Origin: an uncultured Sphingomonadaceae bacterium
Lineage (GTDB): Bacteria; Pseudomonadota; Alphaproteobacteria; Sphingomonadales; Sphingomonadaceae
DNA length: 64,000 bases
Reading direction: 5' to 3'
Assembly: GCA_947488845.1 (NCBI GenBank)
Contig: CANLBM010000001.1
Location: 124,001 to 188,000, forward strand
This document shows positions 8,923 to 17,648 of this stretch, piece by piece. The stretch's first letter is position 1. Each line of letters begins with the position of its first letter. Made by a program: the position numbers and the translations under genes. The notes beneath the pieces were generated by a model. That model was not told the origin of the DNA, made no database searches, and worked only from the letters and a program-made list of their open reading frames with translations.

Positions 8923-9503
8923 GGCGGGGGTTCCTCTCGAGTGGCGACCCGCAACCTGTCAATATATCGGGAGCCGGTCAAGCGGTGACGGATGGCGCAG
9001 AATATTACAGGTTCGCCAAGACAAGAATCAAATCCTCGCGGAACTTTACAGACAGCACCATTTTTATTTTCTGTAACCTTTGCCCCTCGGCCCCGGGATT
9101 CAGGGATTTTGACAAGGTCAACGCCCTGCCTAGTGTAACCTTTGGAATCGCCCGCCGCGAAACGCTGGCGATCAACGGAAAAGAGGCAGGACAGACTCAT
9201 CGCAACGCCGAACATAAGCCCGACAACCCGTTGTAGGAAAGAGCCTGTCCACGGCAGAGGCTGTCGCCCGATTTGCCCCGCAGCAAGAGCGGCGACCGGC
9301 CGCATCATTGTGCCATTTTTGCAACGTTCCGACATTATTGGAATTTATCCGGCTTCCGATGGAACGACCTTGCCCTTTGGACCGTTCCCCTTGCTCGTCG
9401 ATCAAATGCGCCGGCCAACGGTGCGATGATCGTCGATAAGCCCGCAATGATAGCGGGCATCACCGGAGCGCTATTGTTCCTTATTTAGTTAATTGGAGTA
9501 AAA
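8923..9503. other. Divergent intergenic region with three-box cassette
   Basis: This 581-bp gap separates the dehalogenase (minus) from the beta-barrel gene (plus). It carries the copy-2 cassette at 9041-9143, oriented to the dehalogenase. The right half (9237-9503) should hold the promoter for the beta-barrel gene; I see only a TTCC-N9-GGAA dyad near 9328-9345 there and no clear promoter. No protein-like frame was found. Confidence 0.5.
9041..9143 (-). promoter_or_regulatory. Three-box regulatory cassette, copy 2
   Basis: Read on the minus strand: box 1 AAAGGTTACACTAGGC (9143-9128), box 2 CAAAGGTTACAGAAAA (9082-9067) and box 3 TCTGTAAAGTTC (9052-9041). Every base of the three boxes and both spacings match copy 1. 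The nearest minus-strand gene is the dehalogenase (start 8922). The divergent beta-barrel gene is also within reach, so the target is not certain. Confidence 0.6.
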
Positions 9504-10235
9504 ATGATGAAATCCCCCATGATCACCCCCCTGATCCTCTCATCCGTCGTCGGCGCCGTTGCCGTTGCCACCCCTGCAGCTGCGCAGTCCGACTCCCCCT
9601 TCACCGGTCCACGCGCTGAAATCCTCGGCGGCTATGATACGCTGCGTTCGGGCAGCGACGTTGACGTCGACACCGACAATGACGGCATTTTCGAGAATAA
9701 CACGCTCGACCAGTCGGTCGACGGTTTCGCTTATGGCGTCGCGCTCGGCTATGACATTGACGCCGGCCCGGTCGTGCTCGGCCTCGAAGGCGAATATATG
9801 GATTCGACCGGCGAACAGGAAGGCGATGAAGACGTCAACGCGCCGTTCGGATATCGCATCAACCTGAAGCGCGATCTCTATATCGGCGCGCGTATCGGTG
9901 CCAAGGTCACCCCGACCACCCTGCTCTATGCCAAGGGCGGTTACACCAACACCGCGGTCGAATCCCGCTTCCAGGACCGGGCCGAAGCCGATGGCGTCGA
10001 CCTGAACTTTGACGACAGCCAGCAGGTTGACGGCTATCGTCTCGGCGCGGGCGTCGAGCAGGTAATCGGCACCGGCGGCAACGGCAATGGCTCCGGCGCA
10101 TTCGTCAAGCTCGAGTATCGCTATTCCAACTATAGCTCGCTGAAATATAACGACACATTGTTCAACGATAATAATGAAATCGGCGTCGACCTCGACCGCC
10201 ACCAGGTCGTCGCGGGCGTTGGTTTCCGCTTCTAG
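9504..10235 (+). CDS. Outer-membrane beta-barrel protein
   Basis: The 243-residue product has a signal peptide ending at PAAAQS, then alternating hydrophobic strands typical of an OmpA/OmpW-type eight-stranded barrel (GVALGYDI, VLGLEGEYM, LYIGARIGAKV, FVKLEYRYSNY). It ends in a terminal Phe (VVAGVGFRF), the C-terminal signal for outer-membrane insertion. An acidic loop DVDTDNDGIFEN near residue 50 resembles a calcium-binding DXDXDG loop. The ATG at 9504 follows GGAG at 5 bp. A strong terminator follows, so it is probably a single-gene transcript. The transported or bound substrate is unknown. Confidence 0.85.
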   Translation: MMKSPMITPLILSSVVGAVAVATPAAAQSDSPFTGPRAEILGGYDTLRSGSDVDVDTDNDGIFENNTLDQSVDGFAYGVALGYDIDAGPVVLGLEGEYMDSTGEQEGDEDVNAPFGYRINLKRDLYIGARIGAKVTPTTLLYAKGGYTNTAVESRFQDRAEADGVDLNFDDSQQVDGYRLGAGVEQVIGTGGNGNGSGAFVKLEYRYSNYSSLKYNDTLFNDNNEIGVDLDRHQVVAGVGFRF

Positions 10236-10259
10236 GCTGAAGCTAGCCTAACCACAGAA

Positions 10260-10297
10260 GGGCGCGCCGTTCGATGGACGGGGCGCCCTTTTTTTGT
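10260..10297 (+). terminator. Rho-independent terminator of the beta-barrel gene
   Basis: GGGCGC-G-CCGT pairs with ACGG-G-GCGCCC around a short loop, followed by seven T (10289-10295). It lies 25 bp after the stop codon at 10235. Confidence 0.9.
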
Positions 10298-10324
10298 TTC
10301 AGGAAATGGTCTGCCGCGAACGGT

Positions 10325-10915
10325 CTATCCGTCCGCCATCATCATCAATTGTGACGGAAAGGGCGTCGCCAGCGCTTCGGCATCATCGCCAGCCAGCCAG
10401 CGGTCATAATCATCCGGCTGCAGGATCACCGGCATCGCCTTGGGATGGACAGGTTTGACCAGCGGGTTCGGCTCGCACGTCAGGAAGGCGAAGACATCGC
10501 CTTCGTCGGATGGTCGCCAGATTCCGGCAAAGGCGGAGACTGGCGCTTGCTTCACCGTGAACCAGCATTCCTCACGCCCCGCATTGGGCTTGGGTTCAGC
10601 GAAGCGGGTGAAGGGAACAAGGCAGCGCTGTTCGGGCCTTGTCAGCATCGATCGCCAGAACGGGCTGGACAGGTTGCGGACATTGGTGATCCGCTTGGTT
10701 ACCGTGGTTCCGGGCCGTTTGCCCTTCATGGTCAGCGGCACACCCCATTGCATGCTGTCGAGCATCTTCTGCCCCTGATCGACCCGCACAACCGCGGCCT
10801 GATATTTCGGCCAGATATCGATCTTGATTTCGGAAAAGGGCGGAACAATGTCGCTGCCGATATATTCCTGCCATTTGGGGATGGCTTCGGGATGATTTTG
10901 ATAGTGGTTGCACAT
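10325..10915 (-). CDS. yedK: SOS response-associated peptidase (SRAP/YedK/HMCES family)
   Basis: YedK-like proteins shield abasic sites in single-stranded DNA by forming a thiazolidine crosslink through Cys2. Here Met1 is followed directly by Cys2 (MCNHYQNHP). The other family residues are seen: the Asn of TNVRN, the Glu of PFTRFAEP and the His of KPVHPKAMPVIL. The 196-residue length is usual. It stands alone, convergent with the beta-barrel terminator. No LexA box is evident in the 224 bp upstream. Confidence 0.9.
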   Translation of the reverse strand: MCNHYQNHPEAIPKWQEYIGSDIVPPFSEIKIDIWPKYQAAVVRVDQGQKMLDSMQWGVPLTMKGKRPGTTVTKRITNVRNLSSPFWRSMLTRPEQRCLVPFTRFAEPKPNAGREECWFTVKQAPVSAFAGIWRPSDEGDVFAFLTCEPNPLVKPVHPKAMPVILQPDDYDRWLAGDDAEALATPFPSQLMMMADG

Positions 10916-11139
10916 GGGTGCAATGTGCCTGACTCCAGAGTAGCCACAAGCATTAAATGCCGTCAGACAAAAAAGGGGAGCGGAAGCGCCTGGCGATTTT
11001 TAGGTCCCACGGGGAATAGCGGTGACAGTTTACCAAATGCACTAAATCGCTGCCAGCTGCCTGCACTGCGGCTTGATCTAACCCCTCCCCCGCAATTCCG
11101 GTAGCGTCCCGCGCCCGATTATGCCACGCTCGCTCCACT

Positions 11140-12594
11140 TTGAAAAACCCGGAACTCGCCCCTCTCCACCTGACCCTCCCCAACCGCCTGTCCTATGGTC
11201 TTGGCGGAGCGGTCTATGCGGTGAAGGAAGCGGCTTATGTCATGTTCGTGCTGCTGTTCTACACGCAGGTGCTGGGGCTGAGCGGGACAGCGACCGGGAT
11301 TGTGCTGTCGCTCAGCCTGGTCTGGGACGCGGTGTCGGACCCGATGGTCGGCAGCTGGTCCGACCGCTACAAGAGCCGCTGGGGGCGGCGGCATCCGTTC
11401 ATGATCTATGCCACCGTGCCGATGGGCCTGGGCTTTGTCGCGCTGTTTGCGCCGCCGGATTTCGTACTCGACAGCCAGCTGTGGCTGGCGGCGTGGCTGC
11501 TGGGCTGTTCGCTGTGGATCCGCACCGCGCTGACCTTTTTCTCGATCCCGCATTATACGCTGGTCGCGGAAATCTCGCAGGATTATCACGAGCGCAGCGC
11601 CCTGATGGGGCAGCGGACCGCCTTCCTGTTTCTCACCACCTTGCTGCTGCCCTCGGCCTGTCTCTATTTCCTGTTCGACGAGGGCGCGGGCGGCGACGGC
11701 CGTTTTGTCGCCAGCAATTACGTGACCTATGGCTGGCTGTCGGCGCTGATCGTCTGGATCACCGCGACGGCGTGCATCGCCGGGACCTGGAAATTCATCG
11801 GCCATACCAGGATCGACCCCAGGCGGGCGCCGTCGACGCCCGGTTTTGCCGGATTGTGGGTTGATTTTCTCTCGACCTTCCAGAACCGCAATTTCCGCAA
11901 TGTGCTCGCCTATGATCTGGGCGCGACCGCGGCCTATGGCATTACCGTCGCGCTGAATATCATCTTCTGGACCTATTTCTGGGAATTGCAGGCGACCGAG
12001 ACGGGACTGGTGCTCGGCCTGTCCGTCTTGATCGCGGTACCGATCGCGATGATCTTCCTCAAGACCGCCGGCCGGAAAATGCCCAAGCACGACATCGTCA
12101 AATGGGCGGTGATCGTGATGCTGCTCGATCTGTCCTGGCCCTATCTGCTGCGCGGGCTCGATCTGATCCCGGACAATGGCGATCCGCTGATCTTCGCGAT
12201 CCTGGTCATCCAGAACGCCATTTTCATGAGCTTCTTCATCCTGCGGATCGTGGCGATCACCTCGCTGACCGCCGACCTGACCGACGAACATGAGGCCGAA
12301 ACCGGCCTCAGGCAGGAGGGCGGTTTCTATGCGGTGCTGCAGTTCACGACCAAGCTTGGCGGCGCAGTGGGGCCGCTTTATGGCGGTTTCGCGCTCGACA
12401 TGGTCGGGCTGGAGGAAGGCATGCGACCGGGAGCAGTCGAACGATCGGCGCTCGACGCGCTGGTCTGGATCGGTGCCGCTGCCATCGTGCCCCTGATGCT
12501 GGTGGCTTTTTTCTTCACCTTTCGCTTCTCGATGACCGAAGAACGGTTGCTGCAAATCCAGGCGCTAATCGCCCGACGACGCCGGGACGAATAA
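11140..12594 (+). CDS. GPH-family MFS transporter (MelB-like cation symporter)
   Basis: A 484-residue inner-membrane protein with 12 predicted helices. The GPH signatures are DPMVGSWSDRYKSRWGRRHPFM after helix 2 (given here in two parts: DPMVGSWSDR and GRRHPFM) and a mid-chain cytosolic loop before TM7. GPH proteins usually import sugars or glycosides with Na+/H+; several in sphingomonads sit beside catabolic genes and may carry other substrates. The start is a TTG at 11140 with no clear ribosome site, chosen because the family begins just before LPNRLSYGLGG. It converges on the Rieske gene across a 208-bp gap with a palindrome and a terminator. Confidence 0.88.
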   Translation: MKNPELAPLHLTLPNRLSYGLGGAVYAVKEAAYVMFVLLFYTQVLGLSGTATGIVLSLSLVWDAVSDPMVGSWSDRYKSRWGRRHPFMIYATVPMGLGFVALFAPPDFVLDSQLWLAAWLLGCSLWIRTALTFFSIPHYTLVAEISQDYHERSALMGQRTAFLFLTTLLLPSACLYFLFDEGAGGDGRFVASNYVTYGWLSALIVWITATACIAGTWKFIGHTRIDPRRAPSTPGFAGLWVDFLSTFQNRNFRNVLAYDLGATAAYGITVALNIIFWTYFWELQATETGLVLGLSVLIAVPIAMIFLKTAGRKMPKHDIVKWAVIVMLLDLSWPYLLRGLDLIPDNGDPLIFAILVIQNAIFMSFFILRIVAITSLTADLTDEHEAETGLRQEGGFYAVLQFTTKLGGAVGPLYGGFALDMVGLEEGMRPGAVERSALDALVWIGAAAIVPLMLVAFFFTFRFSMTEERLLQIQALIARRRRDE

Positions 12595-12625
12595 AGGAGC
12601 CAAGCGGCCCGCTTCTCGGATAAGG

Positions 12626-12684
12626 GTGACACGTGCAACAATGCACTCAATGCAAATTCTATTGGGGATTGTTGCAACTGTCAC
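12626..12684. repeat. Long imperfect palindrome in the MFS/Rieske gap
   Basis: GTGACA-CG-TGCAACAAT (12626-12642) faces ATTGTTGCA-AC-TGTCAC (12668-12684): 15 of 17 positions pair, with a 25-bp loop. There is no T-run directly after either arm, and a separate standard terminator lies 40 bp further on, so termination is not the obvious role. It may be an operator or an RNA structure in the 3' end of either transcript. Confidence 0.6.
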
Positions 12685-12722
12685 CGTGTTTCAGGCCTAG
12701 CATCTAACCGAACGGTACAGCA

Positions 12723-12757
12723 GGGCGCGCTACCCAAATGGGTGGCGCGCCCTTTGT
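12723..12757 (+). terminator. Rho-independent terminator, MFS side
   Basis: GGGCGCGC-T-ACCC pairs with GGGT-G-GCGCGCCC around AAAT, followed by TTTGTCATTTT. It faces the end of the plus-strand transporter gene; the Rieske gene ends 46 bp further on from the other side. Confidence 0.8.
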
Positions 12758-12802
12758 CATTTTGCCAATCGAAAGCCGCGACCGCGAGATACCGATCAGC
12801 AA

Positions 12803-14179
12803 TCAGCGCAAATATTCTTCCAAGGTCTTGTGCAATCGCCTGATCCGGGCTTCCTGATAATTACCGAGCGACTGGGCCCCCTTCTTCGAGGCTTTGGCAC
12901 CGTCTCGCTGCATCGCGAGATTGTCGGTGTCCTGATCAAGAATGTCCGCGAGGACAAAGCCTTCCACCAGATTATAGCTATCCTCTACCGCCAGCCGGAC
13001 CGGTTTGGCAGGTGCGGGTCGCTCGCCGCTTTGGGGCAGCGGCTGCAGCACCAATATTTCGTGCAGGCAGTGATCGACATCGATCGGCCGGAACCGGTAG
13101 CACAGGCGGATATTTATGCCGGGGAAGAAGAACATATTCGGGAAGAGAAAATATTCGAGGCTGTCGACCATTTCGCTGGTCGATACCCCGGACAGATCGA
13201 CGTTGAACTCGCTGCCATGTTCCTGACGCAGCATATCGGCGTGGACTTTCCGTGCCGATGCTCCCTCGGGCAAATCCGCCGGATTGCGGCCGAGTTTCTC
13301 GAACAGCTTTGCTTCGCTGACCGGCTGTTTCAGATGCGGGCTGGGTACGCCAATCGCGTGCATGAAGCGGCTGACATTCTTGCCGAAAATATCATATTGC
13401 GCATTGGCATCGGCGGCGGTGTAGACCGCCTGCGAATGGGTTTCGAGAACATGATAGGCCTCGAGAAAGGCTTCCATCGCCATCTTCCAGTTTGCCGGCA
13501 AGACTTTCTGGGTATGCAGCGCGACATAGCGGTCATCCATCGGCCATTGCTTGAAATGATCGGGTAATATTTCAAGATAGTCTGCCAGCGGTGGCGCGTC
13601 ATCGTCCATGTTGATGAAGACAAAGCCGCCCCACAGATCGCAGCGGATCTCGGTCAGGCCGAAATTATCCTCGTTCAGATGCGGGAAATCCCAGCGGCAG
13701 GGAATTTCCTTGAGCGATCCGTCGAGGTTAAAGGTCATGCCGTGAAAGGGACAGCGGATATGCGGGCGTCGGGTGCCGCTGCTGCCCGTATTTCCTTCGG
13801 TCGCGAACTTCATCCCGCGATGCGGGCAGCTGTTGACAAAAGCCCGTATCTTGCCGTCATCGCCGTGCACGACCAGGATCGAATAGGGACCGACATCATA
13901 GACATGACGATCACCGGGCGCGGGAATATGTTCCTCGCGACAGGCCCATTGCCATGTCCGGTTCCACATCCGGTCAATTTCACGGTCATGGATATCGGGA
14001 CGAATATAACGGTCGAAGCTGATATCTTCGTCGCCGAGAAATTCATATTGTTCGGTGCGCATCGCGACTGGCGGATTGTCGCCGTCAGCGTCCATGATAT
14101 CCTGCATCGACGGTCCCGGGCAACGCGCCTCGCCCGGCGCGAGATCGGGGTCGGAAGGCTTGGTCAGGTCATAGGCCAT
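12803..14179 (-). CDS. Rieske non-haem iron oxygenase, large subunit
   Basis: An aromatic-ring-hydroxylating dioxygenase alpha-subunit-type protein of 458 residues. The Rieske [2Fe-2S] ligands are CPHRG and CPFHG, separated by 22 residues between His and Cys; the usual gap is 15-17, so there is a small Gly/Ser-rich insertion. The mononuclear iron site is in EAFLEAYHVLETHSQ (two His), with a later Asp expected in the C-terminal half. No ferredoxin or reductase is adjacent. Start ATG 14179 has GGAG 7 bp upstream and overlaps the preceding SnoaL-like gene by 11 bp, so translation is probably coupled. An ATG-type start at 14218 is possible but lies inside that gene. Confidence 0.88.
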   Translation of the reverse strand: MAYDLTKPSDPDLAPGEARCPGPSMQDIMDADGDNPPVAMRTEQYEFLGDEDISFDRYIRPDIHDREIDRMWNRTWQWACREEHIPAPGDRHVYDVGPYSILVVHGDDGKIRAFVNSCPHRGMKFATEGNTGSSGTRRPHIRCPFHGMTFNLDGSLKEIPCRWDFPHLNEDNFGLTEIRCDLWGGFVFINMDDDAPPLADYLEILPDHFKQWPMDDRYVALHTQKVLPANWKMAMEAFLEAYHVLETHSQAVYTAADANAQYDIFGKNVSRFMHAIGVPSPHLKQPVSEAKLFEKLGRNPADLPEGASARKVHADMLRQEHGSEFNVDLSGVSTSEMVDSLEYFLFPNMFFFPGINIRLCYRFRPIDVDHCLHEILVLQPLPQSGERPAPAKPVRLAVEDSYNLVEGFVLADILDQDTDNLAMQRDGAKASKKGAQSLGNYQEARIRRLHKTLEEYLR

Positions 14180-14735
14180 TTGCGGGCTCCGGTTTGCGGG
14201 ACATTGCCGTGCGGTCATAAAGCGGGTCGGACGGCTTGCGCGAACCGACGATCATCGGCGTGCCGTCGAGAAAAACGTCGGTGCACGGATCGTCGCGCAC
14301 CCAGTCGACCAGTTCCGACCGATAGGCGAATTTCCAGATGCCGCCGCGCTTCTCCAGCCGGTCGACATAGCGGCCGCTGATGAACAGGTCGCGCTTCTCG
14401 CCTGCCTCGTGGGTCAGCTTGTGATAGGCCTGATAATAGACTTCACCAAAGGCTTGATCGCCCGCTATTTCGATCAGATGCTGGCCGAGCATATGATGAT
14501 TGCGCTCATGCTCCTTCAGCGATTTGATGCAGAAAGCCGCAAAGCCGTCCGGGCCGCCCTCATAGATGCCGTAGCTCAAGTACGCATCATCCCAGAATTG
14601 CGCGCGGAGCAGATCGCGGTCCAGCCGGTCAAGCCCGCGCATGTACAGCGCGGCCAGATCTCGGATCGCCAGATTGGCCGTCATGACCTCCAGTTCGGTA
14701 GCGCTAATCGCATCTCTCCTGTTCTTTTGAGGCAT
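14169..14735 (-). CDS. SnoaL-like/NTF2-fold protein
   Basis: A 188-residue cone-fold protein of the SnoaL/ketosteroid-isomerase-like superfamily: IRDLAALYMRGLDRLDRDLLRAQF, then GRYVDRLEKRGGIWKFAYRSELVDW. In ring-hydroxylating systems such proteins can be small beta subunits or hydratases/isomerases. The length of about 180 residues and the overlap with the Rieske gene fit a partner role, which is inference. The start is uncertain: ATG 14735 gives a normal N-terminus; a downstream ATG at 14684 has GGAGG but too close. It diverges from the paralogue at 14791 with only 55 bp between them. Confidence 0.75.
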   Translation of the reverse strand: MPQKNRRDAISATELEVMTANLAIRDLAALYMRGLDRLDRDLLRAQFWDDAYLSYGIYEGGPDGFAAFCIKSLKEHERNHHMLGQHLIEIAGDQAFGEVYYQAYHKLTHEAGEKRDLFISGRYVDRLEKRGGIWKFAYRSELVDWVRDDPCTDVFLDGTPMIVGSRKPSDPLYDRTAMSRKPEPANGL

Positions 14736-14790
14736 AGTAGATGCGGGATAGTTCAGGTAAATTACCCTTATCGATAGCGGGAGTGATAAT

Positions 14791-15324
14791 ATGTCGGATG
14801 CAACAGGGGCACGGGAGCCGGGCCGGGTACCGAGCGCAGCGGAACTGGCCGATCGTGCCGCCATTGCGGAAATCATCGCCCTTCATTGCCGCGGCGTTGA
14901 CCGGGCGGACGAGGAGACCCTGAAAAGCTGCTACTGGCCCGACGCAACAACCGCTTATGGGCCGGAACCGGTTCCTGCCCATGGCTTCTGCGCTGACCTT
15001 GTCCCGGCAATCCGGGCGTTCCGGCAAACCCACCATATTGTCACCAACATCCTCTATGCGTTCGATGGCACACAGGCGCGCGTCGAATCCTATCTGGTCG
15101 CCTTTCACTATCTCGCCGGTCCGGATGGCAAGGACAGCGAGATGACCTATCTCGGCCGCTATCTCGACCGGTTCGAGAAGCGCGGCGACGTCTGGAAAAT
15201 CAGACATCGTGAACCGGTGATGAGCTGGAGCCAGAATGCGGATACCACCCATGATGCCGACCACCCCGCCCTGTCCGCGCTGCGCAAGGCCGCGCGCTTC
15301 CCGGACGATATGGTCTATAAATAG
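14791..15324 (+). CDS. SnoaL-like/NTF2-fold protein, second copy
   Basis: A 177-residue protein with the same fold as the divergent neighbour: AAIAEIIALHCRGVDRADEETLKSCYWPDA at the N-terminus (seen over about residues 25-54) and GRYLDRFEKRGDVWKIRHREPVMSW at the C-terminus. Both share the GRY-DR-EKRG-WK pattern, so they look like diverged paralogues. Family members include bile-acid dehydratase-like enzymes and oxygenase small subunits. GGGAG lies 9 bp before the ATG. The pair probably share a compact bidirectional promoter and act on the same compound class. Confidence 0.8.
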   Translation: MSDATGAREPGRVPSAAELADRAAIAEIIALHCRGVDRADEETLKSCYWPDATTAYGPEPVPAHGFCADLVPAIRAFRQTHHIVTNILYAFDGTQARVESYLVAFHYLAGPDGKDSEMTYLGRYLDRFEKRGDVWKIRHREPVMSWSQNADTTHDADHPALSALRKAARFPDDMVYK

Positions 15325-15364
15325 CCGGTCCCCACGGAAATTTTGCAGCAAATGCCATTGCCGC

Positions 15365-15392
15365 AAAAAAGGGGAGCGCCGTCGCACTCCCC
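15365..15392 (-). terminator. Terminator of the peptidyl-dipeptidase gene
   Basis: GGGGAG (15371-15376) pairs with CTCCCC (15387-15392). On the minus strand it is followed by TTTTTT (15370-15365). It lies about 55 bp past the stop of the M3 peptidase gene. Confidence 0.75.
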
Positions 15393-15446
15393 TTCCAAAT
15401 CATGTCACTGAACGCCGCAGCCTATTTTGCCACGTCGCCCTCAGCC

Positions 15447-17648
15447 TCATTCACCCGGTACAGGGAACCCGCGCTTCTTGAGGATATATTTGACTTCCGG
15501 ATCGCGACCGCGGAATTCGCGATAGGCTTCCTTGCGGTCGGTTTCATTGCCGGTGGCCAGCAGGATCGAGCGGAAGCGTTCGGCGGTTGTCTTGTCCCAT
15601 GGGCTGCCTGCTTCCTCGAAAGCGGCCCAGGTGTCTGCGTCCATCGTTTCCGACCAGAGATAGCTATAATAGCCGGCCGAATAAGAGTCTGACGAGAAGA
15701 GGTGATTAAACTGCGGCAGGCGGTGCCGCATCACGATCTCTTTCGGCATGCCGATTTCGGTCAGTGTCTCGCGCTCGAACGCGTCCGGGTCGGTGACCGC
15801 TTCCGCACGGTTGTGCAGTTTCATGTCGACGATCGCCGAGGACAGATATTCGACAGTCGCAAAACCCTCGTTGAAGGTTTTTGACGCCTGGATCTTGTCG
15901 ACCAGTTCCTTCGGGATCGGCTCGCCGGTCTTGTAATGGGTCGCATAGGTCGAGAGGATATAAGGCGTCATCAGCCAATTCTCGTTCACCTGGCTCGGAT
16001 ATTCGACAAAGTCGCGTGGCGTATTGGCGAGCCCCGGATAGGTGATGTCATAATTGAGATAATGCAGCGCGTGGCCAAATTCGTGGAACAGGGTCGACGC
16101 ATCGTCGAGGCTGATCAAAGTCGGTTCGCCATCGCCGCCCTTGACGAAATTATTGTTGTTCGACGAGATCGTATATTCATTCTGGCCACCGAGTTTATAG
16201 GCGTCCTTGTAGGTGGTCATCCACGCGCCGGAACGCTTGCCGTTGCGGGCATAATTGTCGAAAAACTGGACGCCGATAACCTTGTCGCCGCGCTTGACCT
16301 CGAAGGTGCGGACCTCGGGATCGAATACCGGAATACTGCCGGTGGTTTCGGTGAAGGTCATGCCGTACAGCTTGCCGGCCGCATCGAACAATGCATCCAT
16401 CATCTTGTCGAGCTGGAAATAGGGTTTGATCTCGGCGGAATCGAGGTCATATTTCGCCTTGCGGACCTTCTCCGCATAATAGCGATAATCCCAGGGTGCG
16501 ATGGTGATGCCGGCGCCTTCCGCGTCAGCAATCGCCTGCATGTCGGCGACTTCTTCCTTCACCCGGGCGACGGCGGATGGCCAGACCTTCATCATCAGGT
16601 CCATCGCCGCTTCCGGCTCTTTCGCCATCGTGTCGGCCATGCGGTAATGGGCGTGGGTCTTGAAGCCCAGAAGCTTGGCGCGGTCGGCGCGCAATTTCAG
16701 GATCTTTGCGATGGTCGCGTTGGTGTCATTCTTGTCACCATTGTCGCCGCGGTTGATATAGGCGGTATAGACTTTTTCCCGCAGATCGCGGCGGGTGCTG
16801 TTCTCCAGAAACGGCTGCATCACCGAGCGGGTATTTTTCAGCGCCCAGCCGGTCTTGCCCTGTTCCTCGGCCGCTTCCGCGAGCGAAGCGACAAAACTGT
16901 CCGGCAATCCGGCCAGATCGGCTTCGTCGGTCAGGAAGATGAAGCTTTCCTCATCAGCCAGTACCTTGTTGGAAAAGTCGTTAAACGCCTTCGACAATTC
17001 GGTATTATAGGCAATCAGCGTTTCTTTTTTTGCGCCGTCAAGCAGCGCGCCATTGCGGACCAGCTGTTCGTAATTGCGCTCGACCAGACGGGTCTGCTGG
17101 GCATCAAGACCAGCCGAAGCGCGATTGTCGTAAACCGCTTTGGTCTTGGCGAGCAATTTGGGGTCGAGGGTCAGCTGGTCGAAGAAAGCGGAGACTTTCG
17201 GCAGCCATTCGCCCTGGATCTCGCGGACCTGATCGTTGGAAAGATTGCTGCTGTGCACACCCCAGATCGCGAACAGGTCATTGGCTTCATTGCCGACCAG
17301 TTCCATCGGCACGGTGAAATTCTCGAATGTAGCGGGAGCCGGATTGTCGCGGATCGCGTTCACCTCGGCCTGGATCTTGTCCATCGTCTGCTGGAAGGCA
17401 GCCGGGAAATCGGAAACTTTCACTTCATCCCACGGTGGCACGCCATCATAGGGGCCGGTCCATTTCTGGAGTATGCTATTTTCGGTTGCGGCTTTGGGCG
17501 CCGACTGCATCGCGCTCATCTTGTTCAGTTCAGCTGTGGTCATTTTTTTCCCATGATTGTCGGCTAAAGCGGGTGTCGCGGTCGCGCCGATCAGCGCGGC
17601 GCTGGACACGCCCAGAAAGAATTTGCGGGTGGATATCGTGAATCGCAT
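15447..17648 (-). CDS. dcp: M3-family metallopeptidase, peptidyl-dipeptidase Dcp-like, exported
   Basis: A zinc peptidase of 733 residues with the M3 active site LFHEFGHALH (HEXXH at 522-526). Dcp-type enzymes release C-terminal dipeptides. The N-terminus (a basic stretch, then FFLGVSSAALIGATATPALA) is a signal peptide with cleavage after ALA, placing it in the periplasm, unlike cytosolic oligopeptidase A. Domain order is a long helical region followed by the catalytic domain, with SDSYSAGYYSYLWSE near the C-terminus as in Dcp. It is a single gene with its own terminator. Confidence 0.92.
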   Translation of the reverse strand: MRFTISTRKFFLGVSSAALIGATATPALADNHGKKMTTAELNKMSAMQSAPKAATENSILQKWTGPYDGVPPWDEVKVSDFPAAFQQTMDKIQAEVNAIRDNPAPATFENFTVPMELVGNEANDLFAIWGVHSSNLSNDQVREIQGEWLPKVSAFFDQLTLDPKLLAKTKAVYDNRASAGLDAQQTRLVERNYEQLVRNGALLDGAKKETLIAYNTELSKAFNDFSNKVLADEESFIFLTDEADLAGLPDSFVASLAEAAEEQGKTGWALKNTRSVMQPFLENSTRRDLREKVYTAYINRGDNGDKNDTNATIAKILKLRADRAKLLGFKTHAHYRMADTMAKEPEAAMDLMMKVWPSAVARVKEEVADMQAIADAEGAGITIAPWDYRYYAEKVRKAKYDLDSAEIKPYFQLDKMMDALFDAAGKLYGMTFTETTGSIPVFDPEVRTFEVKRGDKVIGVQFFDNYARNGKRSGAWMTTYKDAYKLGGQNEYTISSNNNNFVKGGDGEPTLISLDDASTLFHEFGHALHYLNYDITYPGLANTPRDFVEYPSQVNENWLMTPYILSTYATHYKTGEPIPKELVDKIQASKTFNEGFATVEYLSSAIVDMKLHNRAEAVTDPDAFERETLTEIGMPKEIVMRHRLPQFNHLFSSDSYSAGYYSYLWSETMDADTWAAFEEAGSPWDKTTAERFRSILLATGNETDRKEAYREFRGRDPEVKYILKKRGFPVPGE

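Noticed and set aside
11119..12555. Long minus-strand frame (478 codons) opposite the GPH transporter
   Set aside because: Gln/Arg/His-rich shadow of a GC-rich gene; the plus strand has 12 helices and GPH motifs.
15936..17567. Long plus-strand frame (543 codons) opposite the M3 peptidase
   Set aside because: Shadow frame; the opposite strand has the complete HEXXH peptidase.
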